From Fluviicola sp. (GTDB lineage: Bacteria; Bacteroidota; Bacteroidia; Flavobacteriales_D; Crocinitomicaceae), in contig NZ_JAQSWB010000003.1 in NCBI RefSeq assembly GCF_029266855.1, positions 248,001 through 312,000 on the forward strand: a stretch of DNA of 64,000 nt, given 5' to 3'. Made by a program: the position numbers and the translations under genes. Under the pieces are notes generated by a model, which saw only the letters and a program-made list of their open reading frames with translations, searched no databases and was not told the origin of the DNA. Shown here piece after piece: positions 33,734-43,419 of the stretch; the stretch's first letter is position 1, and every line of letters starts with the position of its first letter.

Positions 33734-35101
33734 ATGAGTAAATTTCTAAGTGTCCTGCTGACGATTTTCTGGTTTTCCCTTTCATTCGCTCAATCGGATT
33801 CCTCCAGTTTGAATTTCCTGTTTGTGGGCGATATCATGCAGCATGGCGGACAAATAGCCGGAGCATATAATGTTAAAAAAGATGCTTACGATTACCGCGA
33901 TTGTTTTCAGTATGTGAAACCGCTGGTAAAAAACGCTGATATTTCCATTGCGAATTTGGAAGTCACCCACGCCGGAAAGCCTTATAAAGGTTATCCGCAA
34001 TTCTCAGCTCCGCCTGAGTTGTCTGAAAGTTTGGTCGATGCAGGGTTTAATGTCATTATCACTGCCAATAATCACAGTTGTGACGGAGGTTCGAAAGGTG
34101 TTGTTAAAACCCTGGATGTCCTGGATAAATTAGGGGTGAAGCATACCGGTACTTTTCGGAATAAGCAGGAACGAAACACGAATTATCCTTTGCTTATTGA
34201 GAAAAACGGAATGAACGTCGCAATTCTAAATTATACTTACGGAACGAATGGATTGTCAGTAGCTGCTCCATTGATCATCAATTATATTGATAGTGCGGTT
34301 ATGCAGGCTGATTTTAAGAAAGCAAGGGAAATGAACGTGGACTTAATCGTTTGTACTTTGCATTGGGGAACAGAATACCAGTCCCTGCCGAACGCATACC
34401 AAAAGAATTGGGAGAAATTCTGTTACGATCAGGGAGCCGATATGGTCATTGGTGGACATCCGCATGTTTTGCAGCCGGTAGAAGTGAAAGAAGTGAAGGG
34501 TGAGAAGAAGCTCACTGCCTGGTCACTGGGGAATTTTGTTTCCAACCAGCGCGACCGCACCAAAGACGGAGGAATGATCCTGATGGCGGAAGTGAATAAA
34601 ATTGCCGGAAAGGCGGTCCTTGGGAAAGTAGAGCACGTATTTACATGGGTTTATCCAAGACAGGAGGCAGTGGTCAAGCCATTTTATATCTTACCTGATT
34701 TTGACTACAACAAATACCGTCCGGGCTTCATTGATGCTGAATCCAAAGTAAAATACGATGTATTCTTTTCTGATTCACGGGCTTTGTTTAAAGAACACTC
34801 CAGAGGAACTTCAGAGTTTAAAGTTTCGGGAGACGCGGTTATTGAAGGGTATTATGGGAAGTTATTGAAAGGGTATTATGCCCAGGAATATCCTTACGAA
34901 GTTTTTAAGAATGCGGAGATTATTGATTCCGGATTGAAGCCCCTGATCCATAAAGTTCTTGGAGCAGACGGTGAATATCACTGGGTTGTAGGATATTTTG
35001 AAACGGAATCAGATGTAAGAAAGGCCCATATTACGGAGGCATTTATTGCCCGGCCTAAATTCGTGTTTATTTCACCAACAGAATATAAAGTTATTCCATG
35101 A
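33734..35101 (+). CDS. CapA-like poly-gamma-glutamate synthesis/metallophosphatase family protein
   Basis: The 455-residue protein has a signal peptide (MSKFLSVLLTIFWFSLSFAQ) and a PGA_cap metallophosphatase-like domain with LLFVGDIMQHGG-type start (FLFVGDIMQHGGQIAG), the ITANNHSCDGG block, LHWGTEYQSLP, and MVIGGHPHVLQPVE. The fold binds two metals; in CapA it supports capsule polymer synthesis, but many relatives have no known substrate. About 150 C-terminal residues beyond the domain have no clear match. It is the fourth gene of the run and overlaps folA by 4 bp (ATGA). Confidence 0.88.
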   Translation: MSKFLSVLLTIFWFSLSFAQSDSSSLNFLFVGDIMQHGGQIAGAYNVKKDAYDYRDCFQYVKPLVKNADISIANLEVTHAGKPYKGYPQFSAPPELSESLVDAGFNVIITANNHSCDGGSKGVVKTLDVLDKLGVKHTGTFRNKQERNTNYPLLIEKNGMNVAILNYTYGTNGLSVAAPLIINYIDSAVMQADFKKAREMNVDLIVCTLHWGTEYQSLPNAYQKNWEKFCYDQGADMVIGGHPHVLQPVEVKEVKGEKKLTAWSLGNFVSNQRDRTKDGGMILMAEVNKIAGKAVLGKVEHVFTWVYPRQEAVVKPFYILPDFDYNKYRPGFIDAESKVKYDVFFSDSRALFKEHSRGTSEFKVSGDAVIEGYYGKLLKGYYAQEYPYEVFKNAEIIDSGLKPLIHKVLGADGEYHWVVGYFETESDVRKAHITEAFIARPKFVFISPTEYKVIP

Positions 35102-35604
35102 AAGTATCATTGATCGTTGCAATGGACAGCGAAAGAGGAATAGGTAAAAACAATGATCTGATGTGGCATTTGCCGGCAGATATGAAGTTTTTTAAAGAAA
35201 CTACAAGCGGTCATATCATTGTTACAGGCCGCAAGAATTACGATTCCATCCCGGAACGGTTCCGGCCTTTGCCTAATCGGGAGAATGCTGTTCTAACCCG
35301 GAATTCGGATTATGATGCTCCCGGAGCGGTAGTTTTTTCTTCTTTGGAAGATTGCCTGGAGCATTATCGAAATGAAACCGAGCGAACTGTTTTTATTATT
35401 GGTGGCGGACAGATCTACAAGGAAGCAATGGCTTTAGGTATAGTGGATGAACTATTCATTACACACGTCAATCATACTTACGGTGCAGATACTTTCTTTC
35501 CTTCCTTTAATGAATCAGATTGGAAGATAGAGACTGTTTTTGAGCAGGAAGCCGATGAGAAGCATGCGGTGAGTTTTCAGGTGAAGAAGTATACCAAAAA
35601 ATAG
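35098..35604 (+). CDS. folA: Dihydrofolate reductase
   Basis: FolA reduces dihydrofolate for dTMP and purine synthesis, supporting thyA at 6307. The 168-residue protein has the Met20-loop N-terminus (VSLIVAMDSERGIGKNNDLM), the substrate-binding HLPADMKFFKETTSGHIIV, the NADPH site GRKNYDSIPERFRPLPNREN and FIIGGGQIYKEAMALG. Length is normal for the family. Its start overlaps the CapA-like stop as ATGA, so it is translated from the same operon. Confidence 0.96.
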   Translation: MKVSLIVAMDSERGIGKNNDLMWHLPADMKFFKETTSGHIIVTGRKNYDSIPERFRPLPNRENAVLTRNSDYDAPGAVVFSSLEDCLEHYRNETERTVFIIGGGQIYKEAMALGIVDELFITHVNHTYGADTFFPSFNESDWKIETVFEQEADEKHAVSFQVKKYTKK

Positions 35605-35677
35605 TCAGGTATCAGGCAGCTTACAATTGTTGAAACATTTCCTCATTTTGTTTAAGCGACCTTACGACCGAATCTCA

Positions 35678-35707
35678 ATAAAAAAACCGCACCAGATTGA
35701 TGCGGTT
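35678..35707 (-). terminator. Terminator of the T9SS repeat protein gene
   Basis: AACCGCA and TGCGGTT form a 7-bp stem with a 9-base loop; the minus strand ends in a run of seven T. It is 22 bp after the stop at 35729. The stem may also stop transcripts from folA. Confidence 0.88.
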
Positions 35708-35728
35708 CGCGTGAAAAGTATTTTAAAC

Positions 35729-37393
35729 TCAACCTTTAATGAATTTACTGCGTTTCAAACCGTTTTGGATGAAATATGCACCTGCTTGTAAATTTGCTAT
35801 ATTGATAACAGATGTCGGCTTTAAGATTGCTGTGAGTAGCTTTCCGTTGATGTCGTAAAGATATACGGGTTGAGAAAAATCAACTTCCGATAATTGTAAT
35901 TCGTTTTGAGCCGGATTTGGATAAATAAACCAGGTGCTTTGATCTTGTTCGTTTAATCCAGCATAGTTTAATTCACCTAATTTAATAGCAAAAGGATTGT
36001 ACACTCCTTGTGCACTTGCATAGTTGTTGACATTGTTGTTGATGTTCAAGTCTGCCTGGCCGGAGTAATGTCCTCCAACATAAGTTGATCCCGCAGCACT
36101 GTGTGTAATGTTGAAAACCGATGTGATTCCACTTCCAAGTAAGGAAAATTGTTCCAAAAAGATTCCCGTATTCGAAAGTTTACAAATGAAGGATTCTGAT
36201 GTTGTGGGACTAGTCAGCGAGTAATTTAAATCCGGATAGCTGATTACTTGTTCGAATCTTCCGGAAGCGTACACAGTGCCGTTTGCACTTAGATCAATTG
36301 AACGACACGATTGATCACCTGAGCCAGTAATAGAATTAACCCAATTGAAGTTTCCATTCAAATCCAAACTTAAAAAATAAGCATCTATACCGTCAGAAGC
36401 AATATTTTGTACACCGGTCCCGAAATCGAAATCAAAAGATCCGGAAACGGGTGTATTGAATTGTCCGGCAAAAACTACTGAATTACCAATGCTTTCACAA
36501 TCATAGCCGGAACCTTGCGGAATAGTGTGAACCCAATTTAATGAACCATCTGGAAGCAGGCTCAAAAGAAATGCAGCGCCATCTGGCTCAGTTACATTTG
36601 AAACGGATGCTGAAGGGTCAAAGTCAACTGTATTCGTGAATTTTCCAGTTACATAAACCTGGTCATTTCCTGCTACACATAAACCTGCTACCTGGTTGCT
36701 AAACTCCTCTGCAAATTCGATTTGAGAAAACCAAACATAGTCACCTGTTGCAGAAAGGTGTAAAATGAAAAAGGCTCTGTTGCCGGTTATAGTTACATGT
36801 GTTTGTGTTCCAGTTGATGGATCCCAATCAAAAGACCCGTTAAACTCACCCGATAAATAGACGTCTCCGGTTGAACTTACCGAAATCTGTCGCGGAATAA
36901 TTGAACCTCCAGCTGTATTGGGTGCTTGAATCGACTTGGTCCAAAGTAAGTTTCCGGAAGCATCGAGTTTAAAGATGAATATTCCTCCTTCATCAATTGG
37001 GGTGGAATTAATTGCAGACCCCGGATCTAAGTCAATGCTATTTGTAAATTGTCCTAACCCATAAATATTGCCATTTGGATCTGTATCAACCGAAATCAGA
37101 TAAGCCATATTATTTGATTCCCAATGTTTGTACCAGTTCAGATTTCCTATACTGTCGTATTGGACAAGGAAAGGATTAGGCTCTATGGATGTTGCAGAAT
37201 CACCAATGTGAGATGGATTAAAAGAGGTTGCTCCTTCAAACCACCCGCCAAAATTTAAGCGGCCATTTTGATCTGCTGAAGCAGCATAACCATGTCTGGG
37301 GGAATTGATCGTTCGAATCCAACCATATTGGGCAAACATGGAAAATGGAAGGCAACAGACAAGTGAAATTAATTTAGATGTTAAGTTTTTCAT
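35729..37393 (-). CDS. T9SS-sorted beta-propeller-type repeat protein
   Basis: The 554-residue protein has a signal peptide (MKNLTSKLISLVCCLPFSMF), several repeats of about 50-60 residues and a type A sorting tail (WFIYPNPAQNELQLSEVDF ... NGLKRSKFIKG). The repeats share a pattern of FTNSIDLDPGSA, FNGSFDWDPSTG, FTNTVDFDPSASV and FDFDFGTGVQ, each followed by a Gly-Asn-x-x-Trp turn (NGSLNWVHTIPQG, NGNFNWVNSITGSG). This is the SBBP-like repeat common in extracellular flavobacterial proteins, likely a propeller. Function unknown. It is divergent from topB. Confidence 0.85.
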   Translation of the reverse strand: MKNLTSKLISLVCCLPFSMFAQYGWIRTINSPRHGYAASADQNGRLNFGGWFEGATSFNPSHIGDSATSIEPNPFLVQYDSIGNLNWYKHWESNNMAYLISVDTDPNGNIYGLGQFTNSIDLDPGSAINSTPIDEGGIFIFKLDASGNLLWTKSIQAPNTAGGSIIPRQISVSSTGDVYLSGEFNGSFDWDPSTGTQTHVTITGNRAFFILHLSATGDYVWFSQIEFAEEFSNQVAGLCVAGNDQVYVTGKFTNTVDFDPSASVSNVTEPDGAAFLLSLLPDGSLNWVHTIPQGSGYDCESIGNSVVFAGQFNTPVSGSFDFDFGTGVQNIASDGIDAYFLSLDLNGNFNWVNSITGSGDQSCRSIDLSANGTVYASGRFEQVISYPDLNYSLTSPTTSESFICKLSNTGIFLEQFSLLGSGITSVFNITHSAAGSTYVGGHYSGQADLNINNNVNNYASAQGVYNPFAIKLGELNYAGLNEQDQSTWFIYPNPAQNELQLSEVDFSQPVYLYDINGKLLTAILKPTSVINIANLQAGAYFIQNGLKRSKFIKG

Positions 37394-37445
37394 TAGGTAG
37401 ATTTTTAACCAAATCTACAAATAAAAGCAGATTTGAACAAGTGGT

Positions 37446-37478
37446 TTTGTTTCTGGACTTTCAATTCGATTATCTTTG
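37446..37478 (+). promoter_or_regulatory. topB promoter (TTTG-N21-TATCTTTG)
   Basis: TTTG at 37446-37449 and TATCTTTG at 37471-37478 form a canonical Bacteroidota promoter with 21-bp spacing. The -7 box ends 5 bases before the ATG at 37484, predicting a leaderless or nearly leaderless mRNA. Confidence 0.75.
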
Positions 37479-37483
37479 TTCTT

Positions 37484-39628
37484 ATGAAATTGTGCATCGC
37501 CGAAAAACCCTCCGTAGCTCGTGATATCGCAGAAGTCATTGGTGCCAAACAGCGTCATGATGGCTTTTACGAAGGAAACGGCTATTGGGTGACCTGGACG
37601 TTCGGGCATCTTTGCACACTTAAGGAGCCCCACGATTATCACGAGAAATGGAAGTATTGGAAGTTGGAAGACTTGCCAATTATCCCTGATAAATTCGGGA
37701 TTAAACTCATTGATGATTCCGGGGTAAAAAAACAATTTTCCATTATTGAAAAACTGGTTGCTTCTTGTGAGGAAGTCATTAATTGCGGGGATGCCGGGCA
37801 AGAAGGAGAATTGATCCAGCGCTGGGTTCTTTCAAAAGCAAAATGTAAAGTTCCGATCAAGCGCTTATGGATCTCTTCTTTGACGGAAGAAGCTATTCGC
37901 GAAGGATTTCAAGCTTTGAAAACCGGTGAACAATATCAGAATTTATATGCTGCAGGGAGTGCACGCGCAATTGGAGACTGGCTTTTGGGGATGAATGCAA
38001 CCCGCTTGTTCACGAAGAAATTTGGCCAAGGGAAAGCAACCTTATCTATTGGCCGTGTTCAAACTCCGACACTGGCAATGATTGTTAATCGTCAGAAGGA
38101 AATCGATGCTTTTCGCTCAGATGAATATTGGGAATTGAAAACGCTTTATCGGGAAACTGAGTTCTCTGCAACTATTGATCGTTTAAAAACACAAGATAAA
38201 GCCGATAAGGGTTTGGCTTACCTGAAAGAACATCCTTTTGAGATTACCTCTTTTGAAAAGAAAGAAGGAAAAGAGGGGAATCCGCGTTTGTTCGACTTAA
38301 CATCTTTGCAAGTTGAATCCAATAAGAAGATTGGTAATTCTGCGGAAGAAACCTTGAAAATGGTTCAGAGCTTGTACGAAAAGAAATTGGTTACCTATCC
38401 GCGTGTCGATACCACTTATTTGAGTGAGGACTTACATCCCAAGATCGAAGGGATTATGAAAGGCTTAACTTATTATTCCCGTTTTACCGAACCTGTTTTA
38501 GGGAAACCGATCCCGAAATTAAAAACTGTTTTCGACGATAAGAAAGTAACCGATCACCATGCGATTATTCCAACTGGAGTTCAGCCAAGTGGTTTGAGTC
38601 ACCCGGAGCAACAGATCTATGATATGATCGTTCGCCGTTTTATTGCGGCATTCTACCCGGAATGTAAGGTGTCGAATACTACAGTTTTAGGTAAGGTAGG
38701 ACAAATTGAGTTCAAAGCTACCGGAAAACAGATTCTTGAACCGGGCTGGCGCGTGGTTTGGGAGGAAACAAAGGAAGAAGAAGCATCACTTCAGAAGACG
38801 GAGGCTGCATCTGGCAAAGATGAAAAGCTGAAGGAACAAACCATGCCTCACTTTGAAGAAGGGGAGAGTGGTCCGCATGCTCCGTTTATTCACCAGGGAA
38901 AAACAAGTCCCCCGAAACCATATACGGAAGCTACATTGTTGAGAGCAATGGAAACTGCCGGTAAAATGATCGACGACGAGGAGTTGCGGGATATGATGAA
39001 GGAAAATGGAATCGGGAGACCGGCTACACGTGCCAATATTATTGAAACTTTGTTTAAGCGAAAATACATTGAAAAAAAACGTAAAAATCTGATTCCAACC
39101 AGTACAGGAATGGGATTGATCGATACGATCCAGAATGAGCTTTTGAAAAGTGCAGAGCTTACCGGACAATGGGAACGGAAATTACGCTTGATTGAAAAAG
39201 GAGAATACGACCTGGAGCAATTCAAACGTGAATTGATGATTATGGTGCGTGAATTAACTGATGAGGTGATCTTTTCACAGGCACCTGTTCGGATTCAGCT
39301 GCATACAGATCAGCCGGTTGAAGTTGTAAAGGAGAAGAAGGAGCGTAAGAAGGTTGAAAAACAACAGATGGAAGACCTGGATTGCCCGAAATGTAAGTCT
39401 AATAAACTGATGACCGGGAAAAAAGGCGTAGGCTGCAGTAATTTTAAGGTATGTGGATTTATGGTTCCCTTTGAACTTTTGGGGAAGAAGTTAAGCGAAA
39501 AGCAGCTTACTGATTTGGTGTCCAAAGGAAAAACAGGAAAAATGAAAGGCTTGCTCATTCCGGGATCTCACCAGGTAATTGAAGGCTCGATCGCCTTGGA
39601 TGAGAGTTTCAATATTACTGTTCTTTAA
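37484..39628 (+). CDS. topB: DNA topoisomerase III
   Basis: The 714-residue type IA enzyme has a Toprim domain at the start (MKLCIAEKPSVARDIAEVIG) with the acidic block NCGDAGQEGELIQRW, the SIGRVQTPTLAMIVNRQ motif, and the catalytic-tyrosine region LVTYPRVDTTYLS. It ends in a zinc-finger-like domain with CPKCKSNKL and CSNFKVCGF, then a short tail. A longer frame to 37433 is rejected because it would run through the promoter. Two cysteine pairs are intact. The stop overlaps the LytTR regulator stop by 4 bp, both genes converging. Confidence 0.95.
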   Translation: MKLCIAEKPSVARDIAEVIGAKQRHDGFYEGNGYWVTWTFGHLCTLKEPHDYHEKWKYWKLEDLPIIPDKFGIKLIDDSGVKKQFSIIEKLVASCEEVINCGDAGQEGELIQRWVLSKAKCKVPIKRLWISSLTEEAIREGFQALKTGEQYQNLYAAGSARAIGDWLLGMNATRLFTKKFGQGKATLSIGRVQTPTLAMIVNRQKEIDAFRSDEYWELKTLYRETEFSATIDRLKTQDKADKGLAYLKEHPFEITSFEKKEGKEGNPRLFDLTSLQVESNKKIGNSAEETLKMVQSLYEKKLVTYPRVDTTYLSEDLHPKIEGIMKGLTYYSRFTEPVLGKPIPKLKTVFDDKKVTDHHAIIPTGVQPSGLSHPEQQIYDMIVRRFIAAFYPECKVSNTTVLGKVGQIEFKATGKQILEPGWRVVWEETKEEEASLQKTEAASGKDEKLKEQTMPHFEEGESGPHAPFIHQGKTSPPKPYTEATLLRAMETAGKMIDDEELRDMMKENGIGRPATRANIIETLFKRKYIEKKRKNLIPTSTGMGLIDTIQNELLKSAELTGQWERKLRLIEKGEYDLEQFKRELMIMVRELTDEVIFSQAPVRIQLHTDQPVEVVKEKKERKKVEKQQMEDLDCPKCKSNKLMTGKKGVGCSNFKVCGFMVPFELLGKKLSEKQLTDLVSKGKTGKMKGLLIPGSHQVIEGSIALDESFNITVL

Positions 39629-40362
39629 ACATGCATCAAACGCTGCATCAATAGGTCTTTTCGCGATTTGGATACCGGAATTTGAACTCCGTTTTCCAAA
39701 ACCAGGGTGTTGTATTCCTTTTGAAATTTCTTGATGTATTTCAAATTCAGCAAAAATGAGTGGTGGACCCGCATGAATTTGGATTCCGGAAGCATTGTTT
39801 CAAAAACCTTTAAATTTTTAGAGCTGGTAATGTGCTCCGTGGTTGTTTGAATCATGGTATATTTTCCATCAGCTTTGAGATAAACAATATCGTCAATTTT
39901 CAGGAAAATAATTGCATCTAAGCCGGTAATCCCGATTAGATCCGAATTGATTAAGTTTTCTTCGTTTTTATCCGAGTTTGACGGAATGCTCTGGACATCC
40001 GCTGTTTGAGCATCCACATCCTGGATACGCTGAATACAATTTCGCAGATCTGAAGAATTAATCGGTTTTAATAAATAATCAAATGCACCTTTTCGGATGG
40101 CAGCAATAGCATGTTCGTCATAGGCAGTAATAAAAACAACTTTGGTTTCAAAAGGGATTTCATCTACCAAATCGAAACTGGTTCCGGATTGTAATTGAAT
40201 ATCCAGGAACGCCACATCAATACTCATCTCATCGAAGACTTGCTTTGCTTCTTCCACAGTTGCGACACTTGCAGCAATTTCAATTTTCGGATCGATCTTA
40301 TTCAGCAATGTTGCCAAACCTTCTCTACTTATCCGGATATCATCTAAAATGAGAGCTTTCAC
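39625..40362 (-). CDS. LytTR-family response regulator
   Basis: The 245-residue regulator has a receiver domain with the phosphorylated Asp near 55 (MSIDVAFLDIQLQSGTSFD), the conserved FITAYDEHAIAAIRKGAFDY and PINSSDLRNC blocks, and a C-terminal LytTR DNA-binding domain (DIVYLKADGKYTMIQTTTEH, MRVHHSFLLNLKYIKKFQ). It follows its kinase by 12 bp on the same strand and is very likely the partner of the 1000-residue kinase. It converges on topB with a 4-bp stop overlap. Confidence 0.95.
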   Translation of the reverse strand: MKALILDDIRISREGLATLLNKIDPKIEIAASVATVEEAKQVFDEMSIDVAFLDIQLQSGTSFDLVDEIPFETKVVFITAYDEHAIAAIRKGAFDYLLKPINSSDLRNCIQRIQDVDAQTADVQSIPSNSDKNEENLINSDLIGITGLDAIIFLKIDDIVYLKADGKYTMIQTTTEHITSSKNLKVFETMLPESKFMRVHHSFLLNLKYIKKFQKEYNTLVLENGVQIPVSKSRKDLLMQRLMHV

Positions 40363-40374
40363 TTACTTCAAGGA

Positions 40375-43300
40375 TTAAATTTCTAGCATTTCGTCGGGCA
40401 TCAATGGAATTTTAAAAATAACAGTTGTTCCACTGTTGTCCGGTTTATCTATAATTTCAAAGATAACGGAATATTGATACTTTGCCTTTAATAAATTGAT
40501 CTTGTCAAGAACCATATTCCATCCATGTGAAATGTGATTTGCACGGTAAGTATTGATTCGTTTGGCTTCCTCTCTGCCAATTCCATTGTCTTCAATCTTC
40601 AAAAGGATCGTGTCGCCTTCCTGGTATCCTTCAATAATTAATTTTTTATCACCTTTTTTATGTGCCAAGCCATGAAGGATCGCATTTTCAACAGTTGGCT
40701 GGATCAAAAGCGTCGGGATTTTCAGGTGGAGTAGGTTTTCGGGGATGTTTACTTCCACATTCAGACTCTCCTCAAAACGGAAACGCTCCACTGCAATATA
40801 TGATTTCAATAGTTCAACTTCATCGCGGAGTGTAATGAATGAATTGTCACTTTGCTGTAAGAATTTTCTTAAAAGACTTGAAAAATCACTTAAAGCATAT
40901 TCAGCTTCCTCTTGTTTTCCCATGACAATCAGGTATTGAATGTTGTTCAGACAATTGAAGATGAAATGTGGATTCATTTTAGCTTGAATTGCCTTTAGTT
41001 TCAGTTCGAACATCGTGTTTTTATGTTCACTGTCTTTTAATTCCTGGTCTTTGGATATTTGAATGCGTTTATAAGTTATCAGGAATATCAGCAAGAAAAC
41101 CAATCCGAAAGCGAGGAGTCTGAACCAAAGTGTTTCATAAATATGTTTCTCAATTTTAAAGTCATAAACAATTTCGTCCGGGTTATGATCATTGAACCCG
41201 TCAATTCCACGCATGTAAACTTTGTATTCACCGGGAGGAAGCATTTTGAAGCTGATTTCTCCTTTTTTAGTAGGAATACTCCACTCTTCCTTAATGTCCG
41301 GACCAACTAATTTGTATTGATAGTGCAGGTTGTAAAACGGAGTAAAACTGGGGCAATAATATCGGATGTTTATGGTGTGTGTATTCCGTGGGAAAATGTG
41401 ATTTGAGATTTTTTGAATTTTATCATTTACCACGACTTCTTTCAAAAACGGTCTCAATTTCCGGTATTTTGGCACTTTAAAGAAGCTAATTAAAACTCCC
41501 TGGATGGTTGGGAAGTAGAAATGTTTGTTATCGCCTGTATAATAGTTGTTTTGGAATCCGCCATTAAATTCGGTGTTTAAAATGCCATCGTCATGCCCTA
41601 ATCGAAAAGGGATTAAGAAATTAGCTTTGTGTGAGATGAAATCCTCGATTTTACGCTCACTGATAACATATAGTCCATGATTGGAAGAAATGTATAAATT
41701 GCCCTTATTATCGGGTGCCAGGGTGAAAATGTCATTATCAAGCAAGCAGTTTTTCATTCGGTTGAGCGGACGAAGCTTTTTATAATCCCAATAGTACAAA
41801 CCACCGCCATAAGTCCCGATATAAAATGTGCCGTCTTTCTTTTCATAAAATGCACGCACTTCTTTTCCATGCAATCCATTTCGGATACTGAACTGCCGTT
41901 TGAGTTTTAAATCCTCTGAAATTATGAAAACCCCATCTTCCCCTCCAACCAGGATGTCTCCGTTTCTGAGCTGATAGAAGCAGATCACAAACCCGATGTT
42001 TAATGATTTGAACAGGGGTCTGAGCTTGAATGGTGTTTCTCCAAATGAAATACCGTCTTCTTTTCCGATCCAGATTCGTTTCTTTCGATCCTGAAAAATA
42101 GCGTGGATTGATTTTTTGTAAAACCCTTTATTAATGATTCGTTGAAGTTTACGGTTCTTCAGAACAAGGATTCCCTTTCCCCATGTTCCAGCCCAAATTT
42201 CCCCGTTGATATTTGCAAGACATGAGAAATCAGTACGGTGCTTATAATTATAGTAAGATGAAATTGATTTCAGGTTAAATTTGAAAATGTTAGAGTAAGT
42301 TCCTGAAACAATTAGTCCATTATCAGGAGATTTAATGATTGAACTGAATGAGGATTCCTTTAATGTAGGTTCATTATAAACTGATAAGCACTGCTTTACT
42401 TTGAGCTGTAAAAGTCCCTTGTCATTACTTCCTGCAAAAAGAAAATTCTCCTCCGAATTATAGAACAAAGACAAGATTATTTTACTGGGGAAATTGGCAT
42501 TTTGAGATTCGAAAGGGGAATAAGGACTGTTTTTGTAAAAAATCCCTTTGTGTGTAGAGAGAAATATTTCATTGTGCGGACTAAAGGCAATATCGGTAAA
42601 GTGGACGCCTGCCGTACTTTCTTTAAACGTTTGGGGGAATAGTTTACCTTTATAAAAGATTGAAACCAGGTTGAAACCAAGTAGATAATTTTCGCCCGTA
42701 TAGGGATTTTTTTTTGCTTTGTAATAAATTTCCTTGGTTAATCTGTCCCATTTGGAGTTTCGAAAAAAATAGGTTCCGGTTGAATCGGAATAGAAGGGTG
42801 TTTTGCCAATCAAGCCAACCCCGCAGATTGCTCCTTTACTTGCTATTGTTGAAATAAAGCGGTTTTTCCTTGAACCAAGCCTGGAAATCCAAACTTCTTT
42901 CTTTTGATTGATATAAATGATAGAGTCATGGTAAAAAGCCGCGTTTAAGTTGTCTTCTTTTGATAGACCTTTTGTAACAGGAGATATTTGAAAAAGTCTG
43001 TTCTTGTTGTTTAAACCATAAAGAATGTTTGATTTTGGATCAAGGAACATTTTAGTGCAAAGGATCTTCCTGCTTTCATCTGTGGGATTGATATCTGTAA
43101 ACGTTTGCCCGTTGAACTCCACCAATCCGTTTGCCGTACCAATGATCAGGTTTCCCGTTTTATCGGGAGTCATTGTTGAAACCTGGTGTTGGGGAACCCC
43201 ATCTTCCGTACCGTAAACCCGAATAGTAAAAGGAGAAGAGCTGCTTAAAGTTGATTCGATCAGTTTTCCAAGCAGCTGGGCATGAGCAAAATTGCTCCCA

Positions 43301-43377
43301 AGGAAGATGAAACAGGTAATACCAAAAAGTAAACGATAAGCCGGTTTGTAATAAAGGTATTTCTGTTTCAGACTCAT
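40375..43377 (-). CDS. Two-component propeller sensor histidine kinase (LytS-type)
   Basis: The 1000-residue protein has a signal anchor near 15-33, a long extracytoplasmic region of Reg_prop-type beta-propeller repeats at about 40-650, a Y_Y_Y-like sandwich at about 655-740 ending in GEYKVYMRGIDGFNDHN, a transmembrane helix at about 757-775 (LLAFGLVFLLIFLITYKRI), and a cytoplasmic His_kinase domain with the phosphorylated His in MNPHFIFNCLNNIQYLIVM followed by an HATPase (PTLLIQPTVENAILHGLAHK). Domain order matches the propeller-LytS kinases of Bacteroidota that sense polysaccharides or envelope signals in other systems. It has no HTH, so it depends on the LytTR partner 12 bp away. The genes 42 bp upstream may be co-transcribed. 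Confidence 0.92.
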   Translation of the reverse strand: MSLKQKYLYYKPAYRLLFGITCFIFLGSNFAHAQLLGKLIESTLSSSSPFTIRVYGTEDGVPQHQVSTMTPDKTGNLIIGTANGLVEFNGQTFTDINPTDESRKILCTKMFLDPKSNILYGLNNKNRLFQISPVTKGLSKEDNLNAAFYHDSIIYINQKKEVWISRLGSRKNRFISTIASKGAICGVGLIGKTPFYSDSTGTYFFRNSKWDRLTKEIYYKAKKNPYTGENYLLGFNLVSIFYKGKLFPQTFKESTAGVHFTDIAFSPHNEIFLSTHKGIFYKNSPYSPFESQNANFPSKIILSLFYNSEENFLFAGSNDKGLLQLKVKQCLSVYNEPTLKESSFSSIIKSPDNGLIVSGTYSNIFKFNLKSISSYYNYKHRTDFSCLANINGEIWAGTWGKGILVLKNRKLQRIINKGFYKKSIHAIFQDRKKRIWIGKEDGISFGETPFKLRPLFKSLNIGFVICFYQLRNGDILVGGEDGVFIISEDLKLKRQFSIRNGLHGKEVRAFYEKKDGTFYIGTYGGGLYYWDYKKLRPLNRMKNCLLDNDIFTLAPDNKGNLYISSNHGLYVISERKIEDFISHKANFLIPFRLGHDDGILNTEFNGGFQNNYYTGDNKHFYFPTIQGVLISFFKVPKYRKLRPFLKEVVVNDKIQKISNHIFPRNTHTINIRYYCPSFTPFYNLHYQYKLVGPDIKEEWSIPTKKGEISFKMLPPGEYKVYMRGIDGFNDHNPDEIVYDFKIEKHIYETLWFRLLAFGLVFLLIFLITYKRIQISKDQELKDSEHKNTMFELKLKAIQAKMNPHFIFNCLNNIQYLIVMGKQEEAEYALSDFSSLLRKFLQQSDNSFITLRDEVELLKSYIAVERFRFEESLNVEVNIPENLLHLKIPTLLIQPTVENAILHGLAHKKGDKKLIIEGYQEGDTILLKIEDNGIGREEAKRINTYRANHISHGWNMVLDKINLLKAKYQYSVIFEIIDKPDNSGTTVIFKIPLMPDEMLEI

Positions 43378-43419
43378 ATTGCGAATTTAATACTACTAAA
43401 TCAATTTTACCGGATAGAT

